From Rhodoferax fermentans (GTDB lineage: Bacteria; Pseudomonadota; Gammaproteobacteria; Burkholderiales; Burkholderiaceae_C), in NCBI RefSeq assembly GCF_002017865.1, contig NZ_MTJN01000002.1, positions 620,001-684,000 of the forward strand: a stretch of 64,000 nt of DNA, written 5' to 3'. Made by a program: the position numbers and the translations under genes. A model generated the notes under the pieces. The model saw only the letters and a program-made list of their open reading frames with translations, was not told the origin of the DNA and did not search any database. The stretch's first letter is position 1. Each line of letters starts with the position of its first letter. Below are positions 1 through 7,801 of the stretch, one piece after another.

Positions 1-1353
1 CACCGCAACGGGGGCACAGCGGCACTGCTCAAGCGGCACCAGGGCAGACCGATGCAAGTGCAGGAATGGCATGTGCGCGCCGCCCGCCTGTGGGCCAATC
101 CGACCAAGCGCGGCTATGCAGATGTGGCCTGGAAGCTGCGCGGCGAAGGGTATGAGGTCACGGATGCGCAAGTGATGCGCTACATCAAAAGCCTGGGTGC
201 CACGGTGGCCAGCCCGCGCAGTGCGGACCGGGTGGGCAAACACTTTTTCAAGCTCAACTACAAGCATCACAAGCGCCGCAACATGGACGAGGTGTTGGTG
301 GGCGAGATATACGCAGCCGATGGGCACACGGTGGACGCGTACATGGCACACCCCAGTACGGGCGGGCTGTATCGCCCCGAGCTGACCCTGTTCATGGACG
401 TGAAGAGCCGCTACTTTGCTGGCTGGTGGCTGAGCGAGGCAGAAACAAAGGAGAGCACGCTGTTTGCGCTGAGCAGCGCCATGACAAGCCACGACCATGT
501 GCCAGCGTGGGTTTACACAGACCACGGCTCTGGCTACCGCGCCAAGATGATGAGCGACGAGAACGTGGGCTTCTATGCCAAATTCTCCATCGCCACGATT
601 GCCGCGCTACCCGGTAATGCCAACGGCAAGGGCTGGATTGAGCGCGCCTTTCGCACGGTGCGCGACAAGCATGACAAGTTCTTTGCCGATGGCCTGATGT
701 ATTGCGGCGACGACATGGCGCCAGAAATAAACCGCCGCCTGAGTGTTGACGTAGAGAAGGGCAAACGCAAGTTGCCCAGCTTTAACCAGTATGTGGACAG
801 CCTGACCGCATTTATTGAGCAGTACCACAACACGCCCATGGATGCGCTGGGCGGAAAAACACCTGCGCAGGTGTGGGCGGGGTTGGAGCGCGTGCCGGTG
901 GGCATTGAGTTTGACGCGGTGGCACGCCCCAGCGTAGAGCGCACTGTGAGTCACCAAGAGGTGCGCCTGGACAACCGGCACTACTACAGCGAAATGCTGG
1001 CCGAGTGGGACGGCAAGAAGGTGGCCGTGGAATACGACCTGCACAACGATACCAAGGTGTGGGTGCGAACACCCAAAGGCGTGCTCATCTGCGAGGCACC
1101 CCTGGTGCACACGATTGGTATTTTGCCGACCGACCGTATGGAGGAGCGGCGGCTTGTGCGTGCCGCAGATGCCGTCAAGCGCAAGCAAAAACACATTGCA
1201 GAAGACCTGGCGCGCAGCAGAGCACCCGTGGACGCCGCCAGCCAGGCCGCTGCCATTGAGGCGTTGACCTATGCCCCCAGCCCGGCGCTGCCCGCCCCGC
1301 GTGTGGATGACGATTTCAAAGTTGATCTCTTAAATTGGAGGAAAGACCAGTGA
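1..1353 (+). CDS. A: Mu-type DDE transposase (MuA), 5' partial
   Basis: This is the transposase that cuts and joins prophage ends during integration and replicative transposition. The frame is open from base 1, so the true start lies upstream; about 450 codons are visible where Mu A has 663 residues, and the missing part should hold the end-binding domains. Counted from the first internal Met (base 52), the catalytic triad appears as D90 (AADGHT), D157 (YTDHGSG) and E197 (GWIERAF), followed by the C-terminal beta-barrel region and a basic tail. Gene B follows with a 4-base overlap, the usual Mu pairing. The core looks intact. Confidence 0.95.
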   Translation, partial: HRNGGTAALLKRHQGRPMQVQEWHVRAARLWANPTKRGYADVAWKLRGEGYEVTDAQVMRYIKSLGATVASPRSADRVGKHFFKLNYKHHKRRNMDEVLVGEIYAADGHTVDAYMAHPSTGGLYRPELTLFMDVKSRYFAGWWLSEAETKESTLFALSSAMTSHDHVPAWVYTDHGSGYRAKMMSDENVGFYAKFSIATIAALPGNANGKGWIERAFRTVRDKHDKFFADGLMYCGDDMAPEINRRLSVDVEKGKRKLPSFNQYVDSLTAFIEQYHNTPMDALGGKTPAQVWAGLERVPVGIEFDAVARPSVERTVSHQEVRLDNRHYYSEMLAEWDGKKVAVEYDLHNDTKVWVRTPKGVLICEAPLVHTIGILPTDRMEERRLVRAADAVKRKQKHIAEDLARSRAPVDAASQAAAIEALTYAPSPALPAPRVDDDFKVDLLNWRKDQ

Positions 1354-2351
1354 GCACTCCCGCAACTGAAACACAGAACGCCTTGCCAGGCATGGCTAGC
1401 GCCCCGACTGCCTACACACCACAAGATGTGTCCAAGGTGGATGCGGTCAAGAAGTGGCTGGAGGACCGCAAGAAGAGCCGTGCCTGGCTGAGCAAGAAGG
1501 CCGACATCCCCAGCGGCACGCTGAGCCAGATTCTGAGCGGCAAATACGTCAGCAGCCCGACCCGCCAGCTCAATCAGATGCTGTCGGTGCTGGACGTGGA
1601 AGCTGATCGCCTGAAGGATGGCACGCCTGGCTATGTGAGGGGCAGCGTGCACAAGCTGATGGTCGTGGTGTGTGACCGCACCCGCAAGCACCAGAACTTT
1701 GGCGTGATCACCGGCTATGTGGGCGTGGGCAAAAGCCGCTTCTGTGCTGAGTACCACGAAACCAACCCGATGACGCTGCTGGTCGAAGTCAGCCCCAACA
1801 TGACGCCTGGTGTGCTGATGACCGAGCTGCTGGAGCAGTTGAACAACGCGGTGCCTGCCGGGCTGGACCGCAAGTTCCGCGAGCTGGTGCGGGTGCTCAA
1901 GGGCACCAACTATCTGATCGTGGCTGATGAGGCCGAGAAGATGAGCAGCAGCGCGCTGGAACACCTGCGCCGCCTGCGCGACATGGCCATGGTAGGCGTG
2001 GTTCTGGTGGGCACCGAGAAGCTGACCAGCCTGATCAAGCCGCAGCACGGCCAGTTTGACCAGGTGCGCAGCCGGGTGGGCATGTGGCCTGAGACGATCC
2101 AGTGCATCAGTCGCGACGACGCTGACGACATGGTGCGCGCCGCCCTGGCGGATGCCGGTGAGCTGAGTGATGACGTGCTGGACACCTTGTGGGCTTATTG
2201 CGATGGCAGTGCCCGTGTCCTCAATGAGAACCTGATCCCGGCTGTACGGGACTACGGCATGGGTAGCCTGCCCCTGTCAAGCCGGATGATTGAGACGATT
2301 GCCGCCAGCGTGCTGTTCATGTCCAAGCCACGTGTCGAGGTGACGAAATGA
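1350..2351 (+). CDS. B: Mu-type transposition ATPase (MuB)
   Basis: AAA+ ATPase that binds target DNA and delivers it to the transposase. I chose the GTG at 1350 because a GGAGGAAAG Shine-Dalgarno sequence ends 4 bases upstream and the start overlaps the A stop (GTGA); a TTG at 1335 is in frame but lies within that signal. The 333-residue protein has an N-terminal helix-turn-helix (about residues 43-66, SRAWLSKKADIPSGTLSQIL), a Walker A loop GYVGVGKS (122-129) and a Walker B segment YLIVADEAEK (188-197). Both nucleotide motifs look intact. Confidence 0.93.
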   Translation: MSTPATETQNALPGMASAPTAYTPQDVSKVDAVKKWLEDRKKSRAWLSKKADIPSGTLSQILSGKYVSSPTRQLNQMLSVLDVEADRLKDGTPGYVRGSVHKLMVVVCDRTRKHQNFGVITGYVGVGKSRFCAEYHETNPMTLLVEVSPNMTPGVLMTELLEQLNNAVPAGLDRKFRELVRVLKGTNYLIVADEAEKMSSSALEHLRRLRDMAMVGVVLVGTEKLTSLIKPQHGQFDQVRSRVGMWPETIQCISRDDADDMVRAALADAGELSDDVLDTLWAYCDGSARVLNENLIPAVRDYGMGSLPLSSRMIETIAASVLFMSKPRVEVTK

Positions 2352-2575
2352 TGGCCGCGCCGATGGCCGTAGCTGCCCCGCAGGCCGCAGCCAACGCACC
2401 AGGCCAATTGCTGGCGTGCCGAGTGGTGATCAAGATGGAAGACGGCTCACGCGGTGAGCACAACGGTTTGTACTATCACCGCATGGATGCGCTGAATCGG
2501 GCGCTGGACCTGTTCCCCGATGCCAAGGTGATCGTCAGCTTGTCGGGTGGCAAAGCCCACCGGAGCGCATCATGA
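2348..2575 (+). CDS. Small phage early protein, unknown function
   Basis: The 75-residue protein starts with an ATGA overlap on gene B and ends with an ATGA overlap on the next gene, so it belongs to the early operon. It has an Ala/Pro-rich N-terminus and a compact middle (CRVVIKMEDGSRGEHNGLYY, then RMDALNRALDLFPDA) that looks like a small alpha/beta fold. No catalytic motif is visible and I do not recognise a family. Mu carries many small accessory genes of this type between B and gemA. Confidence 0.75.
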   Translation: MMAAPMAVAAPQAAANAPGQLLACRVVIKMEDGSRGEHNGLYYHRMDALNRALDLFPDAKVIVSLSGGKAHRSAS

Positions 2576-2955
2576 GCAAGAACCACACCTGTCATGAGCT
2601 GGGCGTGTGTAACAGCCGCCATTGCAGCGACGTGAGCGCCTGCCCCGACTATGACCTGCTGGCGTGTAACGACACGGCTTGCCAGGGTCATGCCGAGATT
2701 GCGGCCAAGGGCCTTTGCCCCAGCCTTCTCCCGAAGCGCCGGTTTACCGACCGGCCCGGCGTGGCCCGAGAGGCTTACCCGCAGCCCACTTTCCCGTTTG
2801 CGCCAGGCGTGATTCAAGGGCCGAAATGGCGGACTGATGTCTACCCCCTGGAGGATGAGCACGCCGCCCTGAAAGCGCTGCATCGGGCGCAGATTGTGGT
2901 GGTTTTGATCGTATTGGCGCTGGTCGGCGCAAGGTGGTTCTATGTCACACACTGA
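2572..2955 (+). CDS. Small Cys-rich membrane-anchored phage protein
   Basis: A 127-residue protein with seven cysteines in its first 49 residues (C7, C13, C18, C24, C32, C37, C49), suggesting metal binding or disulfides, and one predicted membrane segment near the C-terminus (about 105-124, QIVVVLIVLALVGARWFYV). It overlaps the genes on both sides by 4 and 14 bases. I do not recognise a family. A tail-anchored protein with a Cys-rich domain is unusual for the early region and might act at the membrane, for example in exclusion, but that is a guess. Confidence 0.7.
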   Translation: MSKNHTCHELGVCNSRHCSDVSACPDYDLLACNDTACQGHAEIAAKGLCPSLLPKRRFTDRPGVAREAYPQPTFPFAPGVIQGPKWRTDVYPLEDEHAALKALHRAQIVVVLIVLALVGARWFYVTH

Positions 2956-3553
2956 TCTGAGCTGCCCCGTGTGTGGCACCGGTCTGAGCATCGCCCACCT
3001 GCTGGTCGATGCGGATGACCGCGCCGCTGTGGTGCGCCTGCTGGCCCTGAGTACGCCTGTGGGCGCTGCTGTGGGCCGCTACATCAGCCTGTTCACCCCA
3101 CCCAAAACAAGCCTGACCCTGCGCAAGCAAGTGCGCATCGTGCTGCAGTTGCTGCCCGACCTTGAGCGCCGAGCCATCACCCACCGTGGGCGCGATTGGC
3201 AGGTTCCCCTGAAGGTGTGGGAGGCAGGCATTGACCAGATGCTGGCCGCTCGCGATGCCGGTAAGTTGGATTTGCCAATGAAGGGGCACGCCTATCTGTA
3301 TTCGATCTTGATGAGCATGGCTGACAAGACCGAAGCCGTTGCAGAGGCGCAATCCGAAGCGCAGCGCCGCACGCCTGCGGCCACCTACCAGGTGCGCGGG
3401 CAAACCATGCCGATGGGCCAGGCGCTGGATCAGGTGTTTGGTGGCGTTGACCCAGAGCTGGCAAGGAGGAAGGCCGAGGCGAGCCAAGCCGCACCTGTAC
3501 CTGCAGAGGCGCGTGCCCTGCTGCAGAACCTGAAGCAAAGCATGAAACCCTGA
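2942..3553 (+). CDS. Hypothetical phage protein with N-terminal CxxC
   Basis: The 203-residue protein begins with a CPVCGTGLS motif, a single zinc-knuckle-like CxxC, and is otherwise helical. A central stretch (LRKQVRIVLQLLPDLERRAI, then WQVPLKVWEAGIDQMLAA) and a polar Gln/Ala-rich tail are visible. It overlaps the previous gene by 14 bases. Position between B and the DUF3164 gene matches the accessory early genes of Mu-like phages. No function can be assigned from motifs. Confidence 0.75.
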   Translation: MSHTDLSCPVCGTGLSIAHLLVDADDRAAVVRLLALSTPVGAAVGRYISLFTPPKTSLTLRKQVRIVLQLLPDLERRAITHRGRDWQVPLKVWEAGIDQMLAARDAGKLDLPMKGHAYLYSILMSMADKTEAVAEAQSEAQRRTPAATYQVRGQTMPMGQALDQVFGGVDPELARRKAEASQAAPVPAEARALLQNLKQSMKP

Positions 3554-3579
3554 TTTTTACAACTGAGAAGGAACTGACC

Positions 3580-4203
3580 GTGAGTGAACAAAAAGAAACT
3601 GTGCCTGCTGGCTACTGGAAGGATGCCAATGGCTCCCTGGTGCCGGTGGGAAAGATCAAGGAAATCGACAAGCTGCGCCACCAGTGTGTGACCGGCCTGG
3701 CCGAAGCCGCCAAGAAGGCCAGCGCCGACCTGTTGTCTTTCAAGTTGTGCGCCATGCAGGAAGTCCAGGCGTTCATTGATACGAGCCTGGCCACCTATGA
3801 CGTGCGCCAGGGCGGCAAGAAGGGCAATGTCTCTCTGGTGTCGTTTGACGGGCGCTACAAGATCACACGCACCATGCAGGACACCATCGTGTTTGACGAA
3901 CGCCTGCAGGCGGCCAAGGCACTGGTGGACGAATGTGTGAAGGCCTGGAGCAAAGGCAGCAACGACAACATCAAGGTGTTGGTCAACAACGCCTTCCAGG
4001 TGGACAAAGCCGGTGCGGTCAATGTGGGCCGCATTCTGAACCTTCGCACGCTTGAGATCGCAGATGAGAAATGGCAACGGGCCATGAAGGCCATCGGCGA
4101 CAGCATGAAAGTTCATTCCACCAAGCCGTATATTCGTTTTTACGAATTGGATGAGCAGGCTGGTGATTACGTGCCGATCTCACTGGATGTGGCGGCGCTA
4201 TGA
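3580..4203 (+). CDS. DUF3164 family Mu-like early protein
   Basis: A 207-residue protein starting at GTG 3580, after a GAAGGA signal. The opening YWKDANGSLVPVGKIKEIDKL and later SFDGRYKITRTMQDTI segments are typical of DUF3164 proteins, found in the early region of many Mu-like phages, often near the host-nuclease inhibitor Gam. The biochemical role is unknown. It overlaps the following gene by 4 bases and is probably co-expressed with gemA and mor. Confidence 0.85.
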   Translation: MSEQKETVPAGYWKDANGSLVPVGKIKEIDKLRHQCVTGLAEAAKKASADLLSFKLCAMQEVQAFIDTSLATYDVRQGGKKGNVSLVSFDGRYKITRTMQDTIVFDERLQAAKALVDECVKAWSKGSNDNIKVLVNNAFQVDKAGAVNVGRILNLRTLEIADEKWQRAMKAIGDSMKVHSTKPYIRFYELDEQAGDYVPISLDVAAL

Positions 4204-4451
4204 GCCAGGATACAGCTGCCCATCGCCCGGTCAGGTTGCAGATGAACACCAAGGGTGCCTGGCGTGACGTGCTGGACTTTGATTGCGCGGATGAAGATCG
4301 GGTCAAGACTGCGGCCGAGCTGCTCTTCAGAGGCGACAAGCGGGTGACATTGCGGGTGATCGCGCCAAAGCTGCCCGGCCCGCCGCTGATGTGCTGGTCT
4401 GATGCCACGGGCTGGCGGGTGTGGGGGGAGCGTCATGCCAATCAAGCCTGA
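4200..4451 (+). CDS. Small phage early protein, unknown function
   Basis: An 83-residue protein that starts at an ATGA overlap with the DUF3164 gene and runs 17 bases into the HNH gene. It contains alternating beta-like stretches (RPVRLQMNTKGAWRDVLDF and KRVTLRVIAPKLPGPPLMCW). No family is recognised and no active-site motif is visible. Tight overlap on both sides supports it being translated. Confidence 0.65.
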   Translation: MSQDTAAHRPVRLQMNTKGAWRDVLDFDCADEDRVKTAAELLFRGDKRVTLRVIAPKLPGPPLMCWSDATGWRVWGERHANQA

Positions 4452-4842
4452 AAACCGCTCTCGCTATCCAAAGGACTGGCCGGAGATTCACCTGGCCATA
4501 TTGGAGCGTGCCAAATACCGCTGTGAGTGGCCTGGCTGTGGTGCGGGTCACCATCATGTTGGCTATTGGCGCGGTGAGCAGTTTGTGCGGATGCCCCAGG
4601 TGCTGAAAGATGCTGGATACAAAGCTGGCGATATTGTCATTTGCTCAGACCGCTCCGAACTCAAACTGCTGCGGATCGTGCTGACCATCGCCCACAAGGA
4701 CCACACGCCCGAGCACTGCCACCCTGACAACCTGGCTGCCTGGTGCCAGCGACACCACCTGGCGTATGACCAGGAGCACCACAAGACCACGGCCTACATG
4801 TCGCGCAAACAGCGCGCCTGCACTCTGGAGCTACCACTATGA
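4435..4842 (+). CDS. HNH-endonuclease-like phage protein
   Basis: The start is taken at ATG 4435, just after a GGGGGGAG ribosome site; an in-frame upstream start at 4402 lacks one. The 135-residue product has C and H clusters arranged as in HNH nucleases: CEWPGCGAGHHHVG, then AHKDHTPEHCHPDNLAAWCQRHHLAYD. In the family, the His-Asn-His set coordinates a metal and cuts DNA, while Cys pairs hold zinc. It may nick phage or competitor DNA, but similar small Mu genes have not all been shown to be active. Confidence 0.8.
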   Translation: MPIKPENRSRYPKDWPEIHLAILERAKYRCEWPGCGAGHHHVGYWRGEQFVRMPQVLKDAGYKAGDIVICSDRSELKLLRIVLTIAHKDHTPEHCHPDNLAAWCQRHHLAYDQEHHKTTAYMSRKQRACTLELPL

Positions 4843-5318
4843 GCAAGGCTGCAACCGATGTTCAGCGCAAGCGCGAGCTGGCCCTGATCCACCTGGCCAA
4901 GGCCACGCTTGGTCTGAGCCGGGCTGACTATGAGCACGTGTTGCGCACGGTCACGGGCGAAACCAGTGCCGCCGATCTGGATGCGGCCGGGCGTGACAAG
5001 CTGCTCAAACACTTCAAGGCCAAGGGCTTCCAGGTCAAACCGACGCTCAAGTCAAAGCAGACCCGCACGGCGGCTGAGCAGCCGCAGGTGCGCAAGCTGC
5101 GGGCCATGTGGTACGCGCTGGCTGAAGTGGGTGCGGTGGCGCAGCCGACCAGCCCTGGCGCCTGTGATCTGTTGTTAGAAGCCTGGGCCAAGCGCCAACT
5201 CAATGGCACCCGCCTGGGGCCGCTGGATGCGCTGCGGTTTGCCTCTGGCGAGCAGTTGAACAAGCTGATTGAGGAAATGAAGGCCTGGGGCCTGCGCGTG
5301 GGAGCCAAGATCAAATGA
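4839..5318 (+). CDS. gemA: GemA-like regulatory protein (DUF1018, Mu gp16)
   Basis: A 159-residue protein matching the GemA/gp16 family: an N-terminal helical region (KRELALIHLAKATLGLSRAD) and a C-terminal MWYALAEVG plus LRFASGEQLNKLIEEMKAWG segment that are characteristic. In Mu, GemA alters host gene expression and DNA supercoiling early in infection. It lies immediately before the Mor-like gene with 4-base overlaps on both sides, the same neighbourhood as in Mu (gemA-mor). Confidence 0.88.
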   Translation: MSKAATDVQRKRELALIHLAKATLGLSRADYEHVLRTVTGETSAADLDAAGRDKLLKHFKAKGFQVKPTLKSKQTRTAAEQPQVRKLRAMWYALAEVGAVAQPTSPGACDLLLEAWAKRQLNGTRLGPLDALRFASGEQLNKLIEEMKAWGLRVGAKIK

Positions 5319-5788
5319 GCCGCCCGGCCCCCAAGCTGACCGTCAAGCCGCAGGCGTTGCCCGCTGCCCTGCGCGAGCTGGCGCGGGTGCTGGGTGACTC
5401 TGACGCGCTGCGCCTGGTGGGCATGCATGGCGGGGCGCGGGTGTCGGTGCCCAAGCAGGCACGGGCTGATCACCCACTGCGCATGGCGCTGGGTGAGGAG
5501 GCTTTTGGGCGACTGGTGGCGGAATACGCAGGCGAGACGATTGAGCTGCCCAAGGGCGACGCCTACTTGCGCGAGCTGCGCCACGACCAGGTGCGCCAGT
5601 GCCGTGAGCAGGGCCTGACGGTAGATGAGACAGCCGAGGCGGTGGGCTACAGCCGCCGCCATGTGATCAACATCATTGGCGGGCATGCCGACGGCACCGA
5701 TACGCTGACGATGGATATGTTTGAGGAGGCACCCTGCTCTTACGCTGGGCAAGCCAATGACCCGTTTGGGATGGGGGCACGGGGATGA
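5315..5788 (+). CDS. mor: Mor/C-like transcription activator
   Basis: This 157-residue protein carries the Mor-family layout: an N-terminal dimerisation part (ALPAALRELARVLGDSDALRLV), a beta-strand IELPKG, and a C-terminal helix-turn-helix (EQGLTVDETAEAVGYSRRHV). Mor turns on middle transcription in Mu by binding a dyad that overlaps the promoter. No separate C gene is seen, so this protein is a candidate for the factor acting at the three late dyads at 7750, 14531 and 20140. Its stop codon is embedded in a hairpin that begins a tandem terminator. Confidence 0.88.
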   Translation: MSRPAPKLTVKPQALPAALRELARVLGDSDALRLVGMHGGARVSVPKQARADHPLRMALGEEAFGRLVAEYAGETIELPKGDAYLRELRHDQVRQCREQGLTVDETAEAVGYSRRHVINIIGGHADGTDTLTMDMFEEAPCSYAGQANDPFGMGARG

Positions 5789-5850
5789 CTCCGCAGGTTT
5801 GCGGAGTCCTTAACCGGCGCAATTTTGCGCCGGTCTCAAACGCCTTTTTT
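5787..5850 (+). terminator. Tandem terminator hairpins after mor
   Basis: Two perfect hairpins follow the mor stop. The first, 5787-5808, pairs GACTCCGCA with TGCGGAGTC; the second, 5813-5834, pairs ACCGGCGCAA with TTGCGCCGGT. A T7 tract at 5844-5850 follows. They should end the early/middle transcript. Confidence 0.7.
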
Positions 5851-5880
5851 TGTTCCGCTGGAACTTGTGCTAAATTCCGC

Positions 5881-5980
5881 GTGCACCTGAAAAAAACAGG
5901 TGTGGGTCTTGACAGGGCTCAAAAACCTAAGCGACTCTTAGAGCCGCTTGGACACCGCACAGGTCTAGCGGCTTTTTCGT
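5881..5980 (+). ncRNA. Candidate small RNA ending in an intrinsic terminator
   Basis: A roughly 100-base segment in the gap between mor and the Rha gene. It begins with a hairpin CACCTG-A7-CAGGTG (5884-5902) and ends with AGCCGCT (5942-5948) pairing AGCGGCT (5967-5973) followed by TTTTT. A TAAATT at 5871-5876 could be a -10 box, but no good -35 is seen. It could instead be a second terminator for read-through. Confidence 0.35.
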
Positions 5981-5996
5981 TTGCGCTATCAATTTT

Positions 5997-6072
5997 GGTG
6001 GCTCGAATGGGAGGGCGCGAGCCCTGCCGGTTTCCCTTGGGTTTCCCGGTCTGTCAACCCGTTCGAGCCACC
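5997..6072 (+). ncRNA. Strongly folded element with 15-bp closing stem upstream of rha
   Basis: GGTGGCTCGAATGGG (5997-6011) pairs over 15 positions, with one G-U, to CCCGTTCGAGCCACC (6058-6072). Inside, AGGGC (6012-6016) pairs GCCCT (6021-6025) across a GCGA (GNRA) tetraloop, and CCGG at 6027-6030 can pair with CCGG at 6046-6049, giving a three-way junction. It lies 52 bases before the Rha start. An RNA element or a structured DNA-binding site are both possible; it does not fit a tRNA. Confidence 0.5.
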
Positions 6073-6123
6073 GCCCGATTGACAGCGAGCGATGGTTTCT
6101 CAACTGAAACGTAAGGAGTCGAT

Positions 6124-6684
6124 ATGACTAATTTTTCTCTTTCAAATTTCAACAGCAACACCCTGACTATGGGCAGCCAGGAATTGGCTAGCCTCACGCA
6201 AACACGCCATGACAGCGTCAAACGAACTATCGAGACACTGGCCCAAAAAGGGGCCGTAAAGCAACTTCCACAAATTGTGGAAGTTACCAACCACCTTGGA
6301 CAACGTGTGCAGGAATACCACCTGAACCAGCGTGACACGATGGTGGTGGTGGCCCGCTTGAACCCGCAATTCATGGCCCGTGTGGTAGACCGCTGGATGG
6401 AATTGGAGGCCAAACAAGCCCCCGACACTGAGCGCGTGGCCCAGCTCGAAGCGGCTTTGCTGCGCAGCAACCCGCAGTGGGTGCAGACCATCCGCCTGCG
6501 CGGCGCTGGCCTGGAGGGCTGGGAGATTGCGCGGGTGCTGGAGGTGAGCCGCACCAAGCAAGAAAAGATTGTGCGTGCCATTCGCGCCGCAGGCCTGGGG
6601 CATTTGCTGCCCGCCACCGCCAAGCCACCCGTGGGCCACAAGCTGGCTGCAGCGCCCAGCACCCAAATGGCGCTGGAGGTCTGA
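6124..6684 (+). CDS. Rha-family phage regulatory protein
   Basis: A 186-residue protein. Residues 15-95 match the Rha/pRha domain (SQELASLTQTRHDSVKRTIE, then VTNHLGQRVQEYHLNQRDTM), a winged-helix module seen in phage regulators. The C-terminal half holds a second helix-turn-helix-like segment (GWEIARVLEVSRTKQEKIVR). It starts at ATG 6124 after AAGGAG. Rha in phi80 interferes with growth in hosts lacking IHF. Position at the head of the late half, after a structured leader, suggests a regulator of this unit. Confidence 0.82.
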   Translation: MTNFSLSNFNSNTLTMGSQELASLTQTRHDSVKRTIETLAQKGAVKQLPQIVEVTNHLGQRVQEYHLNQRDTMVVVARLNPQFMARVVDRWMELEAKQAPDTERVAQLEAALLRSNPQWVQTIRLRGAGLEGWEIARVLEVSRTKQEKIVRAIRAAGLGHLLPATAKPPVGHKLAAAPSTQMALEV

Positions 6685-6687
6685 ACC

Positions 6688-6966
6688 ATGAGCGCCTCTG
6701 TACAAGCCATTTACCCCAGCACCCGCCAGCAACGCGCCGCCTACAGCGTGGTGGATGCGGTGGACGATCTGGACGCCCAACTGGGCGCGCTGCGCGCCGT
6801 GGAGTGCCTGGCCATCAATGAGAAGGTGGGTAGCGAGGAATACCTGCCACAGCTCAAGCGCGAAGACCTGGCGATGCTGCTGTCGGTGCTGACCAGCAAC
6901 CTGCAAACCCATTGCGCCACGGCGCGTGAAGCGGCGGTGGCCTCTGCCAAGGGGGTGGCCGCATGA
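6688..6966 (+). CDS. Small phage protein, unknown function
   Basis: A 92-residue, mostly helical protein directly after the Rha gene (spacing 3 bases) and overlapping the next gene by 4. The middle (LRAVECLAINEKVGSEEYLP, then LKREDLAMLLSVLTSNLQTH) is amphipathic. No family recognised. The tight spacing suggests co-translation with the Rha regulator and the Cys-rich protein. Confidence 0.68.
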   Translation: MSASVQAIYPSTRQQRAAYSVVDAVDDLDAQLGALRAVECLAINEKVGSEEYLPQLKREDLAMLLSVLTSNLQTHCATAREAAVASAKGVAA

Positions 6967-7631
6967 TTGTGGGGCAACACCGGGGGAACTTCCCCAAAGG
7001 CATAGCAGGTGAGCCAGCGCAGGCCAAGCGGCTGCGGTATGAAGATTGGCTGATTGCCACGCGTGAGCGCCTGTTGACTGGCGCTGAGTTTGCAGCGCAG
7101 TTGGGCGGTGCCACAGAAGACCGCAAACATCTTGACCCGGAGTTTGATGCGGTGATGTATCAGCCGGGGCGCACGGCCGCGGTGACACGCCCGAGCAAGA
7201 CGCTGGCGATTCGGGCGCGCTGCTGGCAGTGTGTGAGCGGTGATGATGACGATGGCGGCACCACGCGCATTGCGGTGTGCAGCAGCACCGGGTGTGCCTT
7301 GCATTCGGTGCGGCCCTACCAGCCCGAGGGCGCACGGGTGAAGCGCCTGCCCCGCGCTGATGCCGACGTGAGCGGGGCAGGCCTGCACCGGTTGGACCAT
7401 GGTGCCAAGGCGGTGGCCAACCCGGGAAACATTGGGCTGGCAGTGCGCGGCTACTGTCACCAGTGCTGCGGCGGGCGCTCAGATGTGGGTACCATGCGGG
7501 AAGCCCAGGGATGTGCTGTAGCGAACTGTGGGCTTTGGCGGGTTCGGCCGGGGGCAAATAGTGGTGGCGATCTGCCTTTGGGGGCTCAGGATGATTTGAG
7601 GGGGGAGTCGGTGGCATCAGAGGGCGTTTGA
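6963..7631 (+). CDS. Cys-rich phage protein, unknown function
   Basis: The 222-residue protein starts at an ATGA overlap. It has an N-terminal basic segment (RLRYEDWLIATRERLLTGAE) and at least seven cysteines in the centre and C-terminus, including CWQC, CSSTGC, CHQCC and later single Cys residues, suggesting zinc binding. The stop codon is followed by sequence resembling the right end of the prophage (7624-7656). In Mu-like phages the lysis, terminase and portal genes would follow here but are missing, so this gene marks the left edge of a probable deletion. Confidence 0.65.
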   Translation: MIVGQHRGNFPKGIAGEPAQAKRLRYEDWLIATRERLLTGAEFAAQLGGATEDRKHLDPEFDAVMYQPGRTAAVTRPSKTLAIRARCWQCVSGDDDDGGTTRIAVCSSTGCALHSVRPYQPEGARVKRLPRADADVSGAGLHRLDHGAKAVANPGNIGLAVRGYCHQCCGGRSDVGTMREAQGCAVANCGLWRVRPGANSGGDLPLGAQDDLRGESVASEGV

Positions 7632-7711
7632 AACCGAGTTTGAAGCCGTTTAAAAGGGGGTTCGGCGCGACCAACAAAGAAAGTTGATACCAGCGCACCC
7701 CCGAAGCCCTG

Positions 7712-7749
7712 AAAGGCCCTGTAGTTCACACTGCAGGGCCTTTGCTTTT
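7712..7749 (+). terminator. Intrinsic terminator before the capsid operon
   Basis: AAAGGCCCTG (about 7712-7721) pairs CAGGGCCTTT (about 7734-7743), followed by GCTTTTG. It lies immediately upstream of the late dyad at 7750, separating two transcription units. Confidence 0.75.
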
Positions 7750-7770
7750 GGGGAACTGTTTCACCATGAC
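7750..7770 (+). promoter_or_regulatory. Late-operon dyad, copy 1 (before protease/scaffold)
   Basis: GGGGAACTGTTTCACC followed by ATGAC; one arm differs by one base from the other two copies. It ends 36 bases before ATG 7802. Position before gene I matches the Mu late promoter P-I. Confidence 0.5.
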
Positions 7771-7801
7771 CTGACGCCCCATGCCCGGCAAAGTACAGGG
7801 C

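Noticed and set aside
5997..6072. tRNA-like match (GTTCGA next to matching acceptor-like arms)
   Set aside because: The stem is continuous over 15 pairs, no anticodon arm or CCA end can be drawn, and the D arm is missing.
5785..6114. 109-codon frame after mor
   Set aside because: It runs through three hairpins and the structured element, shows no family resemblance and has no ribosome site.
6142..7698. 518-codon minus-strand frame
   Set aside because: Mirror of the rha, small and Cys-rich genes in GC-rich DNA; His/Gln-rich composition without motifs.
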